The notes under the pieces were generated by a model, which worked only from the letters and a program-made list of their open reading frames with translations, was not told the DNA's origin and made no database searches. Position numbers and translations under genes: made by a program. This document shows positions 33,408-42,776 of a stretch of 64,000 bases of DNA, in pieces. This DNA is from Firmicutes bacterium UBA5559 (GTDB lineage Bacteria; Bacillota; Clostridia; Peptostreptococcales; Anaerovoracaceae), in assembly GCA_002425705.1 (NCBI GenBank), contig DIMT01000001.1, positions 5,653 through 69,652 on the forward strand, in the 5' to 3' direction. How positions within the stretch are numbered: position 1 is the first letter of the stretch; each line of letters begins with the position of its first letter.

Positions 33408-35524
33408 GAGGGTACCTCATCGACTTCAAAATAAATAGGCAGGGTATAGTACTCGGCATCCGCCGGGGATCCAGCGGGAGGCTGGAAGAAAATCGTGCCA
33501 TAATAGTATTCGTCGTAGTTGATGTTGCTGGTCCTGCCGATATCCAGAAGCTGACGGATCTGTTCCTTATCCTGGACTACCATGGCAGGTTCTTCCGGAT
33601 ATTTCGTATCATAGACAGGCATTCCCGGTTCCATCCTGGCGGATTCTTCAGAAGTAGGCTGTTTGTAGTGATAAAGCTCGATTCGGCTGATGGTTTCCTC
33701 GTTCAGAAGAAGGTCAGAGGAAAAGCCCTTTTCTTCCAGCCAGGCCAAGGTGTTTGTATAGCCCATGCCGATGGTGGCAGTGGTTCCCTGATCCATGATT
33801 CTTCCTGTTTGAGGATTGCGGATGGTGTACTGGATGTTCACCACAACCGCCGGCCATTTCAGGTTGATGGCTTCTTCAAAGGTTTCTGCAGCAAAATCTT
33901 CATCCATGACCCGGAAGAGCTCCTGGATATCCTTTTTATTAAGAATCATGGCACCGGAACCGATACCTGCCGGATTGGACAGGTTGACGCTTCGAAGTTG
34001 TTCGTAACTCAGATTTTTCAAAGAATACATTTCCTTGAATTCTTCAGATTCGTATATGGTTTTCATGGAGGAGCTGTTTTTCAGCATGGTGTAGGGCACA
34101 CTGTACTGACGCTCTGCACCCATCAGACTGTCTGGGTTGTAATGGAATCCGATGGTGTGGCTAAAGGCATTGACCTTGGGATTTTCAATGGCATCCCGCT
34201 GTTCCAGGATTTCCCGGTGAAGCTGAATTACTGCCTGGATGTTTTCCGGTGTTTTCAGGCGGAAACTGCCTCGGTATCGGTAGTTGCCGTATTGCTGATA
34301 GGCATAGGTTTCCATATAGGGGCCGCTGTTAAATCGGTCGCCCCCGGTGAGAAGGGTGTTGTCCATGACTACTTCCTTGACCCGGCTTGCTGCAGGAATC
34401 CGTTTCTCAAAGCCGGTAAGATCCCACTGAAGGACCGTAAAAAAGAGGACGGCGATCAGACAATAGAGGCCGAAGGTCTTGAGGGTAGCCAGATTGAATA
34501 TCCGGGGAGTCTTGGTAACGATCATCCGTCCGATCAGGAAGAAAATCAGTGCGCCGGCCCCGTATCCGGCGTAGGTGAAGAAGATTCCATCTCCGTTGAG
34601 TTCGGTGAACCAGACCCCCAGCAGGGTCATGCCGAAGAAGGAAACCAGGTAACAGATCACCGGAATCATGAATTGGAAGGCCAGGCTTTCTGTGGCCCGT
34701 TCCAGCCGTCTCCGGGCATACAGGTATCCGCTGATGACAAATAGGACCAGGGCATTGATCAGATAATAAATCTGGTACCCCAGGGGAAAGGTGCCTTCAG
34801 GTCTTCCCTGATTAAAAACTTCCAGGAAAGGGGAAATGCCCAGGGCGAATCGGGCCCATTCTCCGGCAGAATTGTAGCCGAAAAGATAAAAATCAAAATA
34901 GTAGACAAATACGGCGTATAGGGAAGGTACCAGGAAATTAAACCCCAGGGCCGTTGCCATATGCATGATGGAATTGGCGGTCACCAATCCGGCAAAGATG
35001 GAGATGGCATAGACTACCAGAATAATCAGGAAGGACTGCCACATCCATTCCAGGACGGCGGTACGGGTAAAATGGTTGACCAGTTCTGCCATATTTCCCT
35101 GTTGGTAGGCCCACTGATCGTAAGCCGGTTTGGCGATAACCAGGAGGATAAGCCCATTGGCCAGCATGGGAAGCAGCACCAGCACCAATCCCGACAGCAG
35201 GTTGCTGACATAGAGCCTCAGCCGGCTGAAGGGCAGGGAATGGATCATGGTCACTGAGCTGGTTGTCTGAAGATAGCGAAAAATGATTACTGCAGCCATC
35301 ACGGGCATCATTAAATGGGCGGCCATATAAAAGGGCTGCATGTTGGACAAGGACATGGAGATGTAGGTGGCAGTCCGGTTGATGTTATCATAGGTAATCA
35401 GGATGGGGAAAACACCGGACAGGAAGTAGAGCAGAAAGGACAGGGCCGGAATCGCCCAGAACCTTCGAAAGTTTTCCCGGATCAGAGGCAGGGAAAAGCT
35501 AGAATATAATGTCGTGGATTTCAT
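33389..35524 (-). CDS. ABC-2 type permease with large extracytoplasmic part
   Basis: A 711-residue permease. About nine hydrophobic helices fill the first ~370 residues, then a ~340-residue soluble region rich in Tyr and Asn that probably lies outside the membrane. Together with the ATPase it would form a GntR-controlled exporter of the YtrA-type group, which commonly protects against wall-active agents. It overlaps the ATPase gene by 26 nt. The soluble domain has no family I recognise. Confidence 0.75.
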   Translation of the reverse strand: MKSTTLYSSFSLPLIRENFRRFWAIPALSFLLYFLSGVFPILITYDNINRTATYISMSLSNMQPFYMAAHLMMPVMAAVIIFRYLQTTSSVTMIHSLPFSRLRLYVSNLLSGLVLVLLPMLANGLILLVIAKPAYDQWAYQQGNMAELVNHFTRTAVLEWMWQSFLIILVVYAISIFAGLVTANSIMHMATALGFNFLVPSLYAVFVYYFDFYLFGYNSAGEWARFALGISPFLEVFNQGRPEGTFPLGYQIYYLINALVLFVISGYLYARRRLERATESLAFQFMIPVICYLVSFFGMTLLGVWFTELNGDGIFFTYAGYGAGALIFFLIGRMIVTKTPRIFNLATLKTFGLYCLIAVLFFTVLQWDLTGFEKRIPAASRVKEVVMDNTLLTGGDRFNSGPYMETYAYQQYGNYRYRGSFRLKTPENIQAVIQLHREILEQRDAIENPKVNAFSHTIGFHYNPDSLMGAERQYSVPYTMLKNSSSMKTIYESEEFKEMYSLKNLSYEQLRSVNLSNPAGIGSGAMILNKKDIQELFRVMDEDFAAETFEEAINLKWPAVVVNIQYTIRNPQTGRIMDQGTTATIGMGYTNTLAWLEEKGFSSDLLLNEETISRIELYHYKQPTSEESARMEPGMPVYDTKYPEEPAMVVQDKEQIRQLLDIGRTSNINYDEYYYGTIFFQPPAGSPADAEYYTLPIYFEVDEVPSWIVMM

Positions 35525-36401
35525 GATTCTCTCCTCCTAATTCGTAAATAAATATTTCCTCCAGAGACAAGGGAAGGATATCAAAAATAGCCGGGTCTTT
35601 TTGCTGGATGATTTCATCCACCAGTTCCCGCCGGTTTCGGACGATGAGCAGATCTACGGTCCCCCGGGTTTCCTTGTGCAGGACGTGGAGGCCAGCGTAG
35701 GGGTTTTCTGCCGGTTCCCGGAAGGCAACCTGGATTTTATGGACATCGGTTTTCAGTTCGTCCAGATCCCTTTCCAGCATCATCCGACCTTGGGACAGGA
35801 TGCCGATGGAATCGCAGATTCCTTCCAGTTCCCGCAAGTTGTGGGAGGATACCAACACGGTCATTTCCCGCTCTGCCACGTCTTCAATGATGTATTTCCA
35901 GACCAGCTTCCGGATGATGGGATCCAGTCCGTCGATGGGCTCGTCCAGAATCAGATAATCCGGACGGGCGGACATAGTCAGGATAAAAGCAGCCTGCTTC
36001 TGCATACCTTTTGAAAATTTGGAAAGCTTTCGTTTGGGATCCAGGGAAAACTGGCGCACCATATTGGTAAACCGTTCCTGATCCCAGGCGGGATAGATTC
36101 CCATATAGAAGCGGGACATTTCCAAAAGACTGTAGGAAGCAAAAAAGTAAAGGTCATCGGGAATAAACCCCATTCGTTCTTTGATGCTGATGTTTTCATA
36201 AACTGGCTGTCCATCCATCAGTATGTCGCCGGAATCCGGCTTCAAAACGCCTGTGATGTGCTTGATAATCGTAGTTTTGCCAGCGCCATTGGTGCCTACC
36301 AGGCCGTAGATGGAGCCCTTCTTCACATGAAGGTCCAAGTCCGTCAACGCCTGAAAATGGTCAAAGGATTTATTGACTCCTGTTATTTCAATCATTTCCA
36401 A
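35499..36401 (-). CDS. ABC transporter ATP-binding protein
   Basis: A 300-residue ATPase with Walker A GTNGAGKTT (~37), signature FSKGMQKQ (variant of LSGGQ), Walker B LILDEPIDGLDP and the H-loop SSHNL. This variant signature is frequent in ABC-2 exporters. It is flanked by GntR and the permease, with overlaps of 10 and 26 nt. Confidence 0.9.
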   Translation of the reverse strand: MEMIEITGVNKSFDHFQALTDLDLHVKKGSIYGLVGTNGAGKTTIIKHITGVLKPDSGDILMDGQPVYENISIKERMGFIPDDLYFFASYSLLEMSRFYMGIYPAWDQERFTNMVRQFSLDPKRKLSKFSKGMQKQAAFILTMSARPDYLILDEPIDGLDPIIRKLVWKYIIEDVAEREMTVLVSSHNLRELEGICDSIGILSQGRMMLERDLDELKTDVHKIQVAFREPAENPYAGLHVLHKETRGTVDLLIVRNRRELVDEIIQQKDPAIFDILPLSLEEIFIYELGGENHEIHDIIF

Positions 36402-36781
36402 CCTCCCCGTTCTGTCAATAGCTCTTTCAAGAGAGCCGATACTTCTTCCTGAGACATGCCCAGATAAAACAATTCTTTTAAATCGCTGCGGATCCGATCC
36501 CGGATCACGTTGATCAGCCGTTCATCCCGAATATTGGTATCGGGACAGGCGGCAAAGGTACCCAGACCTGCCACCGTATAGAGATATCCCTGGTTCTCCA
36601 GGGCCCGGTATGCTTTTTGCACCGTATTGGGATTGACCGTCAGGGTTTTAGATAGTTCCCTTACTGAAGGCAGTTTGTCTTCCGGTTTAAGGACCCCGGA
36701 AATGATCAGCTCCTTCATATTATCAACCACCTGCTCATAGATGGACTTTCTGCTTTTTAAATCCAGCTGAAACATGGCCAT
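36392..36781 (-). CDS. GntR/YtrA-family transcriptional repressor
   Basis: A 129-residue regulator. A winged HTH (KSIYEQVVDNMKELIISG, then LPSVRELSKTLTVNPNTVQKAYRALE) and a short C-terminal helical dimer region match the YtrA branch of GntR. It heads its own operon with an ABC exporter, and a YtrA-type operator covers the promoter, so autorepression relieved by cell-wall stress is predicted. Confidence 0.92.
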   Translation of the reverse strand: MAMFQLDLKSRKSIYEQVVDNMKELIISGVLKPEDKLPSVRELSKTLTVNPNTVQKAYRALENQGYLYTVAGLGTFAACPDTNIRDERLINVIRDRIRSDLKELFYLGMSQEEVSALLKELLTERGGWK

Positions 36782-36800
36782 TCCTCCTTTCTATGGATGA

Positions 36801-36830
36801 AGTGTACCATGAGATATAATACACTGTCAA
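36801..36830 (-). promoter_or_regulatory. GntR-ABC promoter overlapped by YtrA-type operator
   Basis: On the minus strand TTGACA (36830-36825), 18 bp and TACACT (36806-36801). The inverted repeat AGTGTA-N13-TACACT at 36801-36825 covers -10 and spacer. As I recall it, this is the operator sequence described for Bacillus YtrA. Confidence 0.75.
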
Positions 36831-36897
36831 CAGGTGTTTTCTTTTTCAGCCGGCTGTGGTAGAATAAAAAATAGTCTAAAAAGGAAAGGACAGGATT

Positions 36898-38031
36898 ATG
36901 GAAGAAGAGAAAAAAATCCATTCAGGGGAATTGGAAGAAAGAGACCACAATGAGCAAAAGGAGACTCCGGTCATCAGTACACCGGATGAAAGCGGGGTTC
37001 GAACCTATCAGCTTCAAAAGAAAGAAAAAAAGAAAGCAGCCCCATACAAAGGGGTCATCATTTTTGCCATCATCGTGATGGCCATTCTGGTGCTGGCCGT
37101 GTCTTGCAACAATACCATCGGCAAGATCTTTACCAGCGGAACCGGAGGTGGCATAGGGAGCGGCAACCTGCCCCAGGAACCCTATATTGCCACCCTCTAC
37201 GTGGAGGGAAGCATTGCCTCCGGAAACGTGGATTATTTTGGTGGAGCCCTGGGCTATCAGCATCAGTGGACCCTGGACCGGATTGATGAAATGATGGAAG
37301 ACCAGAACAACAAGGCCCTGATTCTGTTCGTAGACTCGCCGGGAGGCGGGGTTTACGAAAGCGATGAGCTTTACCTGAAAATCAAGGATTACCAGGAAGA
37401 AACCGGTCGGCCAGTCTATGCCTATTTCGGTTCCATGGCAGCCTCCGGCGGATACTATATTTCCGCACCGGCAGAGAAGATCATTGCCAACCGGAACTGC
37501 TGGACCGGATCCATCGGGGTCACCATCGGAACCTTGTTTGATTTTTCCCAGCTGCTGGAGGAATACGGCATCCGGACGGAGACCATTACTTCCGGCGCCA
37601 ACAAGGCCATGGGCAGTAATTTCGATGAGCTGACGGAGGAACAAAAGGCCATCTTCCAGGGACTGGTGGATGAAGCCTATCATCAGTTTGCCGGAATCGT
37701 CTCCGAAGAACGGGAAATACCCATGGAGGATCTGCTGAAGATTGCCGACGGCAGGATCTATACCGCTTCCCAGGCACTGGAACTGGGTCTGGTGGATGAA
37801 ATTGCCGGCTTTGACGACGCGGTTCTCATGCTGCAGGAGGATTACGGCCTGGAAGATGTCCAGGTAGTGGATGTGGAGTTCCTGCAGAATACCCTGTTTG
37901 GATCTCTGCTGGGCAGCTTTTACAAAGGAAGACCCGGCGATCTGGGTCAGCTGTCCCTTCTGCTGGAACTGACCGAGAAAGGCCGGGAACTTCCCATCAG
38001 TTACACCTCAACTTACTTAAAAAAATCCTGA
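36898..38031 (+). CDS. sppA: Signal peptide peptidase SppA-type (S49)
   Basis: A 377-residue membrane serine protease that degrades leftover signal peptides. It has a polar N-terminus, one membrane helix (~42-62), then the S49 domain with LFVDSPGGGVYES, the nucleophile in GSMAASGGYYIS and the catalytic Lys region SGANKAMGS. This is the short single-domain type. Expression is probably from a weak promoter with TAGAAT at 36860-36865. Confidence 0.92.
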   Translation: MEEEKKIHSGELEERDHNEQKETPVISTPDESGVRTYQLQKKEKKKAAPYKGVIIFAIIVMAILVLAVSCNNTIGKIFTSGTGGGIGSGNLPQEPYIATLYVEGSIASGNVDYFGGALGYQHQWTLDRIDEMMEDQNNKALILFVDSPGGGVYESDELYLKIKDYQEETGRPVYAYFGSMAASGGYYISAPAEKIIANRNCWTGSIGVTIGTLFDFSQLLEEYGIRTETITSGANKAMGSNFDELTEEQKAIFQGLVDEAYHQFAGIVSEEREIPMEDLLKIADGRIYTASQALELGLVDEIAGFDDAVLMLQEDYGLEDVQVVDVEFLQNTLFGSLLGSFYKGRPGDLGQLSLLLELTEKGRELPISYTSTYLKKS

Positions 38032-38036
38032 ATATC

Positions 38037-38075
38037 GAAGGCTGTTAAGGAAAAAACCTTGACAGCCTTCTTTTC
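38037..38075 (+). terminator. Terminator of sppA
   Basis: A 14-bp stem, gaaggctgttaagg with ccttgacagccttc (one G-U), loop AAAAAA, tail TTTT. Its descending arm contains the TTGACA of the next promoter. Confidence 0.85.
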
Positions 38076-38087
38076 CTATGGTAATCT
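38059..38087 (+). promoter_or_regulatory. Promoter of ylxM-ffh embedded in terminator
   Basis: TTGACA lies in the 3' arm of the sppA terminator, then 17 bp and TAATCT. Transcription would start near 38094, ahead of ylxM. Confidence 0.6.
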
Positions 38088-38150
38088 GTTTTAGGTGTTA
38101 AGGTTCAGAACTTGTCACCCTCGGGACAGAGGGTTGTCGGAGAAGGTGCT

Positions 38151-38516
38151 ATGATTGATAAAATCGCAGAGGTCAGCCTATTATATGACTTTTATGGTCA
38201 ACTGCTGACGGAGAGACAGCGGGAAGTCATGCGGCTTTACCACGAAGAAAACTACTCCCTGTCAGAGATTGCCAAGGAGTACCTCATCAGCCGCCAAGGG
38301 GTTCACGACACCCTGAAAAAGGCGGAAAGAGCCTTGCACGAATACGAAGAAAAACTGGGTCTGGTGGAAAAACTGGAAATGACCGGCAGGGCCATCCGGG
38401 AAATCGAAACCTGTATCGTCAAAATGGCGGAAGACCATGCCGGGGATGAGGGGCTTAAGCGAGAACTGGATCAAATCAGCCGAATCATCAAAAGCCTGGA
38501 ACAGCTGGAACAATAA
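38151..38516 (+). CDS. ylxM: YlxM family HTH protein
   Basis: A 121-residue protein with a sigma-factor-region-4-like helix-turn-helix (LTERQREVMRLYHEENYSLSEIAKEY) and a coiled C-terminal half. YlxM stimulates the signal recognition particle in Gram-positives and is usually next to ffh, as here. I start at ATG 38151 with GGAGAAGG upstream; an earlier in-frame start at 38112 has no ribosome binding site. Confidence 0.92.
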   Translation: MIDKIAEVSLLYDFYGQLLTERQREVMRLYHEENYSLSEIAKEYLISRQGVHDTLKKAERALHEYEEKLGLVEKLEMTGRAIREIETCIVKMAEDHAGDEGLKRELDQISRIIKSLEQLEQ

Positions 38517-38545
38517 AATTATACAAGGATTCAAATGGAGGATTT

Positions 38546-39883
38546 ATGGCATTTGAAGGATTATCCGATAAATTACAAAATGTATTCAAGAAGCTGAAGG
38601 GCAAGGGAGTCCTGACGGAGAACGACATCAATGAAGCGATGAGGGAGGTCAAACTGGCCTTGCTGGAAGCGGATGTCAACTTCAAGGTGGTAAAGGAGTT
38701 CGTAGACGCTGTCAAGGAGAAATCCCTGGGCAAGGACGTCCTGGAAAGCCTGACCCCCGCCCAGCAGGTCATCAAGATCGTCAACGAGGAGTTGGTGGCC
38801 CTCATGGGTGGAGCCAACAGCAAGCTGACCTTCTCACCCCGGGGCTTTACCGTCTATCTGATGGTAGGCCTTCAGGGTACCGGTAAGACCACCACCTGTG
38901 GCAAGCTGGCCAATTATCTGAAGAAAAATGGCAAGCGGCCGATGCTGGCAGCCTGCGACATCTACCGGCCTGCTGCCATCGATCAGCTGGAGGTAGTGGG
39001 CAAATCGGTGGATGTTCCCGTCTTTACTATGCGGGAGTCCCGGGAGCCGGAAAAGATCGCCCTGGCCGCCATGAAGGAAGCCGAAAAGAAGGGCAACGAT
39101 GTTCTGATCGTGGATACCGCCGGACGGCTTCAGATTGATGAAGCGCTGATGGAAGAACTGGTCCGGATCAAGCAGACTGTGAAGCCTCACGAGATTCTGC
39201 TTGTGGTGGATGCCCTTACCGGTCAGGATGCGGTCAATGTAGCCACCGGTTTCAATGAACGGCTTGGGATTGACGGAATCATCATGACAAAGCTGGACGG
39301 TGATTCCCGGGGCGGTGCCGCCTTGTCAGCCAAGAAGGTTACGGGAAAACCCATCAAATTCATCGGTGTGGGAGAAAAAACCGATGCCCTGGAGCCCTTC
39401 CATCCGGAGAGGATGGCCAGCCGGATCCTGGGCATGGGAGATATGCTGAGCCTGATTGAAAAGGCCCAGGAAAACTTCGATGACGCCAAGGCTGCTGAGC
39501 TGGAGCGGAAGATGAAGAAAAACGAGTTCACTCTGGAGGACTTTCTGGAACAGATGGGCCAGATCAAGAACATGGGTGGAATCGGAAAGCTGCTGGATAT
39601 GATGCCGGGCATGGGTGGAAAGAACATGAAAAACGTGGATCTTTCCGACAGCGAAAAGGAATTTTCCCAGATGGAAGCGGTCATCCTGTCCATGACGAAG
39701 GAGGAGCGTAAAGATCCCTCCATCCTGAACGCCAGCAGAAGAAAGCGAATCGCAGCAGGCTCCGGACAGCCGGTGAGCCGGATCAATACCCTGATCAAAC
39801 GCTACGAGGAAGCCAGAAAAATGATGAAGCAGTTCGCAGGAGGCCCTAAGCACCGGCGAAACAGCATGTTCCGGGGATTCTGA
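38546..39883 (+). CDS. ffh: Signal recognition particle protein Ffh
   Basis: The SRP54 GTPase that targets membrane proteins. Its 445 residues comprise an N domain, a G domain (GLQGTGKTTTCGK near residue 109, DTAGRLQ, TKLDGDSRGGAA) and a methionine-rich M domain with MMPGMGGKNM and SRINTLIKRYEEARKMMKQ. Length is normal. Confidence 0.98.
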   Translation: MAFEGLSDKLQNVFKKLKGKGVLTENDINEAMREVKLALLEADVNFKVVKEFVDAVKEKSLGKDVLESLTPAQQVIKIVNEELVALMGGANSKLTFSPRGFTVYLMVGLQGTGKTTTCGKLANYLKKNGKRPMLAACDIYRPAAIDQLEVVGKSVDVPVFTMRESREPEKIALAAMKEAEKKGNDVLIVDTAGRLQIDEALMEELVRIKQTVKPHEILLVVDALTGQDAVNVATGFNERLGIDGIIMTKLDGDSRGGAALSAKKVTGKPIKFIGVGEKTDALEPFHPERMASRILGMGDMLSLIEKAQENFDDAKAAELERKMKKNEFTLEDFLEQMGQIKNMGGIGKLLDMMPGMGGKNMKNVDLSDSEKEFSQMEAVILSMTKEERKDPSILNASRRKRIAAGSGQPVSRINTLIKRYEEARKMMKQFAGGPKHRRNSMFRGF

Positions 39884-39971
39884 TCCGGAACCAATCAATC
39901 GGTTTATCCCTGACAACAGGATGTAAACATATATGAAGAAATGAAACAAATCAAGAGAGGAGGAAGATATA

Positions 39972-40214
39972 ATGGTAAAAATCAGACTGAAGAGAATGGG
40001 TGCTAACAAGAAGCCCTTCTACCGAGTAGTAGTTGCAGATGCCAGATCTCCCAGAGACGGCAAATTTATCGAAGAAATCGGTTATTACAACCCGCTGACA
40101 GATCCGGCCGACATCAAAATCGACGGAGAAGCTGCCAAAAAGTGGATTGCCAATGGAGCACAGCCCACCAGCACCGTGAAGGCTCTGTTCAAAAAATCAG
40201 GTATTCTTGGTTAA
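39972..40214 (+). CDS. rpsP: Ribosomal protein bS16
   Basis: 80 residues with the S16 start MVKIRLKRMGANKKPFYR(V) and the GYYNPLTDP loop. GAGGAGG lies just upstream. It begins the rpsP-khpA-rimM-trmD operon. Confidence 0.98.
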   Translation: MVKIRLKRMGANKKPFYRVVVADARSPRDGKFIEEIGYYNPLTDPADIKIDGEAAKKWIANGAQPTSTVKALFKKSGILG

Positions 40215-40232
40215 GGAAAGCGGTGATACCAC

Positions 40233-40463
40233 ATGTTGAAACTTGTTGAAGCGATCGCGAAATCCCTGGTGGATCATCCGGAATCCGTGGAAGTCACGGA
40301 AACCATAGACCATGATACCATCGTCATCGAGCTTCGGGTCGCCCCCCAGGATATGGGGAAGGTCATCGGCAAACAAGGCAGGATTGCCAAAGCACTGCGC
40401 ACGGTCGTCAAGGCTGCTGCAGTTAAAGAAAATAAGAAAGTAGTTGTTGAAATAATCCAGTAG
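40233..40463 (+). CDS. khpA: KH domain RNA-binding protein KhpA
   Basis: 76 residues comprising one KH domain with GKVIGKQGRIAKALR, the nucleic-acid loop. KhpA (YlqC) partners KhpB in Gram-positives to control division and small RNAs. Its place between rpsP and rimM is conserved. Confidence 0.95.
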   Translation: MLKLVEAIAKSLVDHPESVEVTETIDHDTIVIELRVAPQDMGKVIGKQGRIAKALRTVVKAAAVKENKKVVVEIIQ

Positions 40464-40554
40464 GGTTCTTCTGCAATACGAAGTCAAAGGGCACATGTAC
40501 TGCGGTATATGTGCCTCCTTAATACATCGGATGATGCGGAGGGGTAACAAAAAT

Positions 40555-41052
40555 ATGGAAAAAATCAAAATTGGAAAAATCGTCAATGCGGTGGGCCTCA
40601 AGGGAGAAGTCAAGGTTTATCATTATTCCGACTACAAGGAGCGGTTTGAGGAACTGGATCAATTATGGATCGGCGGCCGGAAGGTAGCCATCGAAGGAGT
40701 CCGCTACATGAAGGATATGGTGATCCTCAAGCTTGCCGGGGTATCGGACCGGAACGGAGCCGAAGCCCTGAAGGAGCAGGAGGTATTCATCGATGAATCC
40801 ATGCTCCGGGTACTGCCGGAAGACACCTACTATATAAAAGACCTGATCGGGATGGAAGTGACATCACAGAAGGAAGGCCGGATTGGCCTCCTGACCGACG
40901 TGATTCAGAACTCCTCCCAGGATCTTTACGAGGTCACCACGACGGAAGGACGAAAAATATTCATTCCCGCTGTAGAAGAATTTATTCGGGACATCGATTG
41001 TCAGAACCGTAAAATCACGGTAGAATTAATAGAGGGATTGCTGGAGCTATAA
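40555..41052 (+). CDS. rimM: Ribosome maturation factor RimM
   Basis: A 165-residue 30S assembly factor that binds uS19. The N-terminal barrel (IGKIVNAVGLKGEVKV) and PRC-barrel (YYIKDLIGMEV) are visible. I use ATG 40555 with CGGAGGGG upstream; an earlier in-frame start at 40495 lacks conservation. trmD follows after 10 nt. Confidence 0.96.
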   Translation: MEKIKIGKIVNAVGLKGEVKVYHYSDYKERFEELDQLWIGGRKVAIEGVRYMKDMVILKLAGVSDRNGAEALKEQEVFIDESMLRVLPEDTYYIKDLIGMEVTSQKEGRIGLLTDVIQNSSQDLYEVTTTEGRKIFIPAVEEFIRDIDCQNRKITVELIEGLLEL

Positions 41053-41062
41053 GGAAAAAAAC

Positions 41063-41809
41063 ATGATCATACATGTCCTGACCCTTTTCCCTGGAATGTT
41101 TCCTCCGGTTCTGTCGGAAAGCATGCTGGGAAAGGCCAACGAAAAAGGAATACTCGAACTGGATATCATCGATATCCGGGACTTTACGTTGAATAAACAC
41201 AAAAAAACCGATGACACCCCCTTTGGCGGCGGAGCGGGCATGGTGATGAACGCCGACCCCATCTTTCGGGCCCTGGAAAACATCCATGTCCAGGAGAAAC
41301 GGATCCTGTACATGTCCCCACGGGGAAAGCTGCTGGATCAGTCCATGATTGAAGAACTGGCGGAGCTGGACGAACTGACCATTCTGTGCGGCCACTACGA
41401 GGGTGTGGATCAGCGTGTGCTGGATCACTGGAACATGGAGGAAGTTTCCATTGGAGACTATATCCTCACTGGCGGAGAACTGCCGGCTATGGTTCTGATC
41501 GATTCGGTGGCGAGGCTCATACCTGACGTGCTGGGAAGCCCCGAATCCTTGATGGAGGAGTCCATCTATTCCGGCCTTCTGGAATATCCCCATTACACTA
41601 AGCCAAGAGAGTATCGGGGGATGGAGGTGCCAGAAGTATTGGTTTCCGGCAATCACCGGAAAATCCACCTGTGGAAGCTGGAGCAGTCCCTGAAGCTGAC
41701 CAGAGCCAGGCGCCCCGATCTGTTTGAACGATTTTTAGAGCGCCGGGATGAACTGGACAAGGAAGAAAAGAAACTTCTGCAGAAAATACTGGAGAGCCAA
41801 GATGAGTAA
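41063..41809 (+). CDS. trmD: tRNA (guanine37-N1) methyltransferase TrmD
   Basis: Methylates G37 to prevent frameshifting. The SPOUT knot segments LTLFPGMFP, GGGAGMVM, LCGHYEGVDQRV and the SIGDYILTGGELP(A) signature are intact in 248 residues. rplS, which normally follows trmD, is absent; the next gene overlaps it by 8 nt. Confidence 0.98.
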   Translation: MIIHVLTLFPGMFPPVLSESMLGKANEKGILELDIIDIRDFTLNKHKKTDDTPFGGGAGMVMNADPIFRALENIHVQEKRILYMSPRGKLLDQSMIEELAELDELTILCGHYEGVDQRVLDHWNMEEVSIGDYILTGGELPAMVLIDSVARLIPDVLGSPESLMEESIYSGLLEYPHYTKPREYRGMEVPEVLVSGNHRKIHLWKLEQSLKLTRARRPDLFERFLERRDELDKEEKKLLQKILESQDE

Positions 41810-42776
41810 CGGAAAAAAACTGCTGATTCTGGTCATGATCCTGGCGGCCGGTCTTTTATACGGAGCCATCTACCTGGTTCCCGGCGTTACCGGAGCCCTT
41901 CAGAAAACGGAAATCGTTCATTATGGGGAAATCAAGGTCAGCCAGGGGATGACTTTCTATATCGTTCGGAATGAAAAGGTCTACCTGTCGGAAAGGTCCG
42001 GGGACATCAATTACTATTATGAAGAAGGTGCCCAGGTCCGAAAGGGAACAAGAATTCTGGAGGTTACATCACACCCGGGAGAGTCCGACGAAAGATCTTT
42101 TGAGGATCTTCTGGAGCGTCTGGGGGGAAGTGCTTTCCCTTCCACCAGCTTCAACACTGAAAATCACGGACTGGTCAGCTATTACATCGACGGGTATGAG
42201 GGAACCTTCACCCCAGAGGCTATACCTACCATCAAACGAGAAGATATCCCGGAAATGATCACCCCGGAAAACATTACCCGAAAAAGAGTGGTAGCAGGAG
42301 AGCCCCTGTACAAGATCTGCGATCACACCCGCTGGTACATTCTTGGCTGGGTGGAAAAGGGGGAGGTCTCCAAATTTAATGTAGGATCCAGCGTAACAGC
42401 GGAACTGCCAGGTGGAACGGTACGCGCCATTGTGGATCAGGTTCGGGCAGACGGAGACTGGTGGCAGATCGTGCTTTCCACCAGCCGATATTATGAAGGC
42501 TTTACCAAACTGCGAGGGGGAGAAGCGACGATCATTACCGCCAATGCCACCGGTATCCTGGTGAGCAATGACAGCATCACCACCGATGAAGAAGGGCGAA
42601 TCGGTGTCTATGTCCGGAAAAAGGACGGAGACTTTACCTTTACGCCTATCAAGGTAATCAACACCGACGGGATATGGTCGGCTGTGGAAGCCTCCTACTT
42701 CTATGATGAAGAGGGAAAGGAAGTCAATACCATCGACGTATACGATGAAGTCAGAAGAAATGTGGGGAATGGATGA
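41802..42776 (+). CDS. HlyD-like single-pass membrane protein
   Basis: A 324-residue protein with an N-terminal membrane helix (~7-25) and an extracytoplasmic part with HlyD-adaptor-like beta-barrel stretches (VRKGTRILEVT, VVAGEPLYKICDHTRWYILGWV). Proteins of this type stand before the ylmE-sepF genes in many Clostridia, and no transporter partner is nearby. It may act in the divisome rather than export; that is inference. It overlaps both neighbours by 4 to 8 nt. Confidence 0.75.
   Translation: MSNGKKLLILVMILAAGLLYGAIYLVPGVTGALQKTEIVHYGEIKVSQGMTFYIVRNEKVYLSERSGDINYYYEEGAQVRKGTRILEVTSHPGESDERSFEDLLERLGGSAFPSTSFNTENHGLVSYYIDGYEGTFTPEAIPTIKREDIPEMITPENITRKRVVAGEPLYKICDHTRWYILGWVEKGEVSKFNVGSSVTAELPGGTVRAIVDQVRADGDWWQIVLSTSRYYEGFTKLRGGEATIITANATGILVSNDSITTDEEGRIGVYVRKKDGDFTFTPIKVINTDGIWSAVEASYFYDEEGKEVNTIDVYDEVRRNVGNG

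Noticed and set aside
33668..34744. 358-codon plus-strand ORF opposite the ABC permease
   Set aside because: It is an antisense shadow; the minus-strand frame has membrane helices and coupled overlaps with its neighbours.
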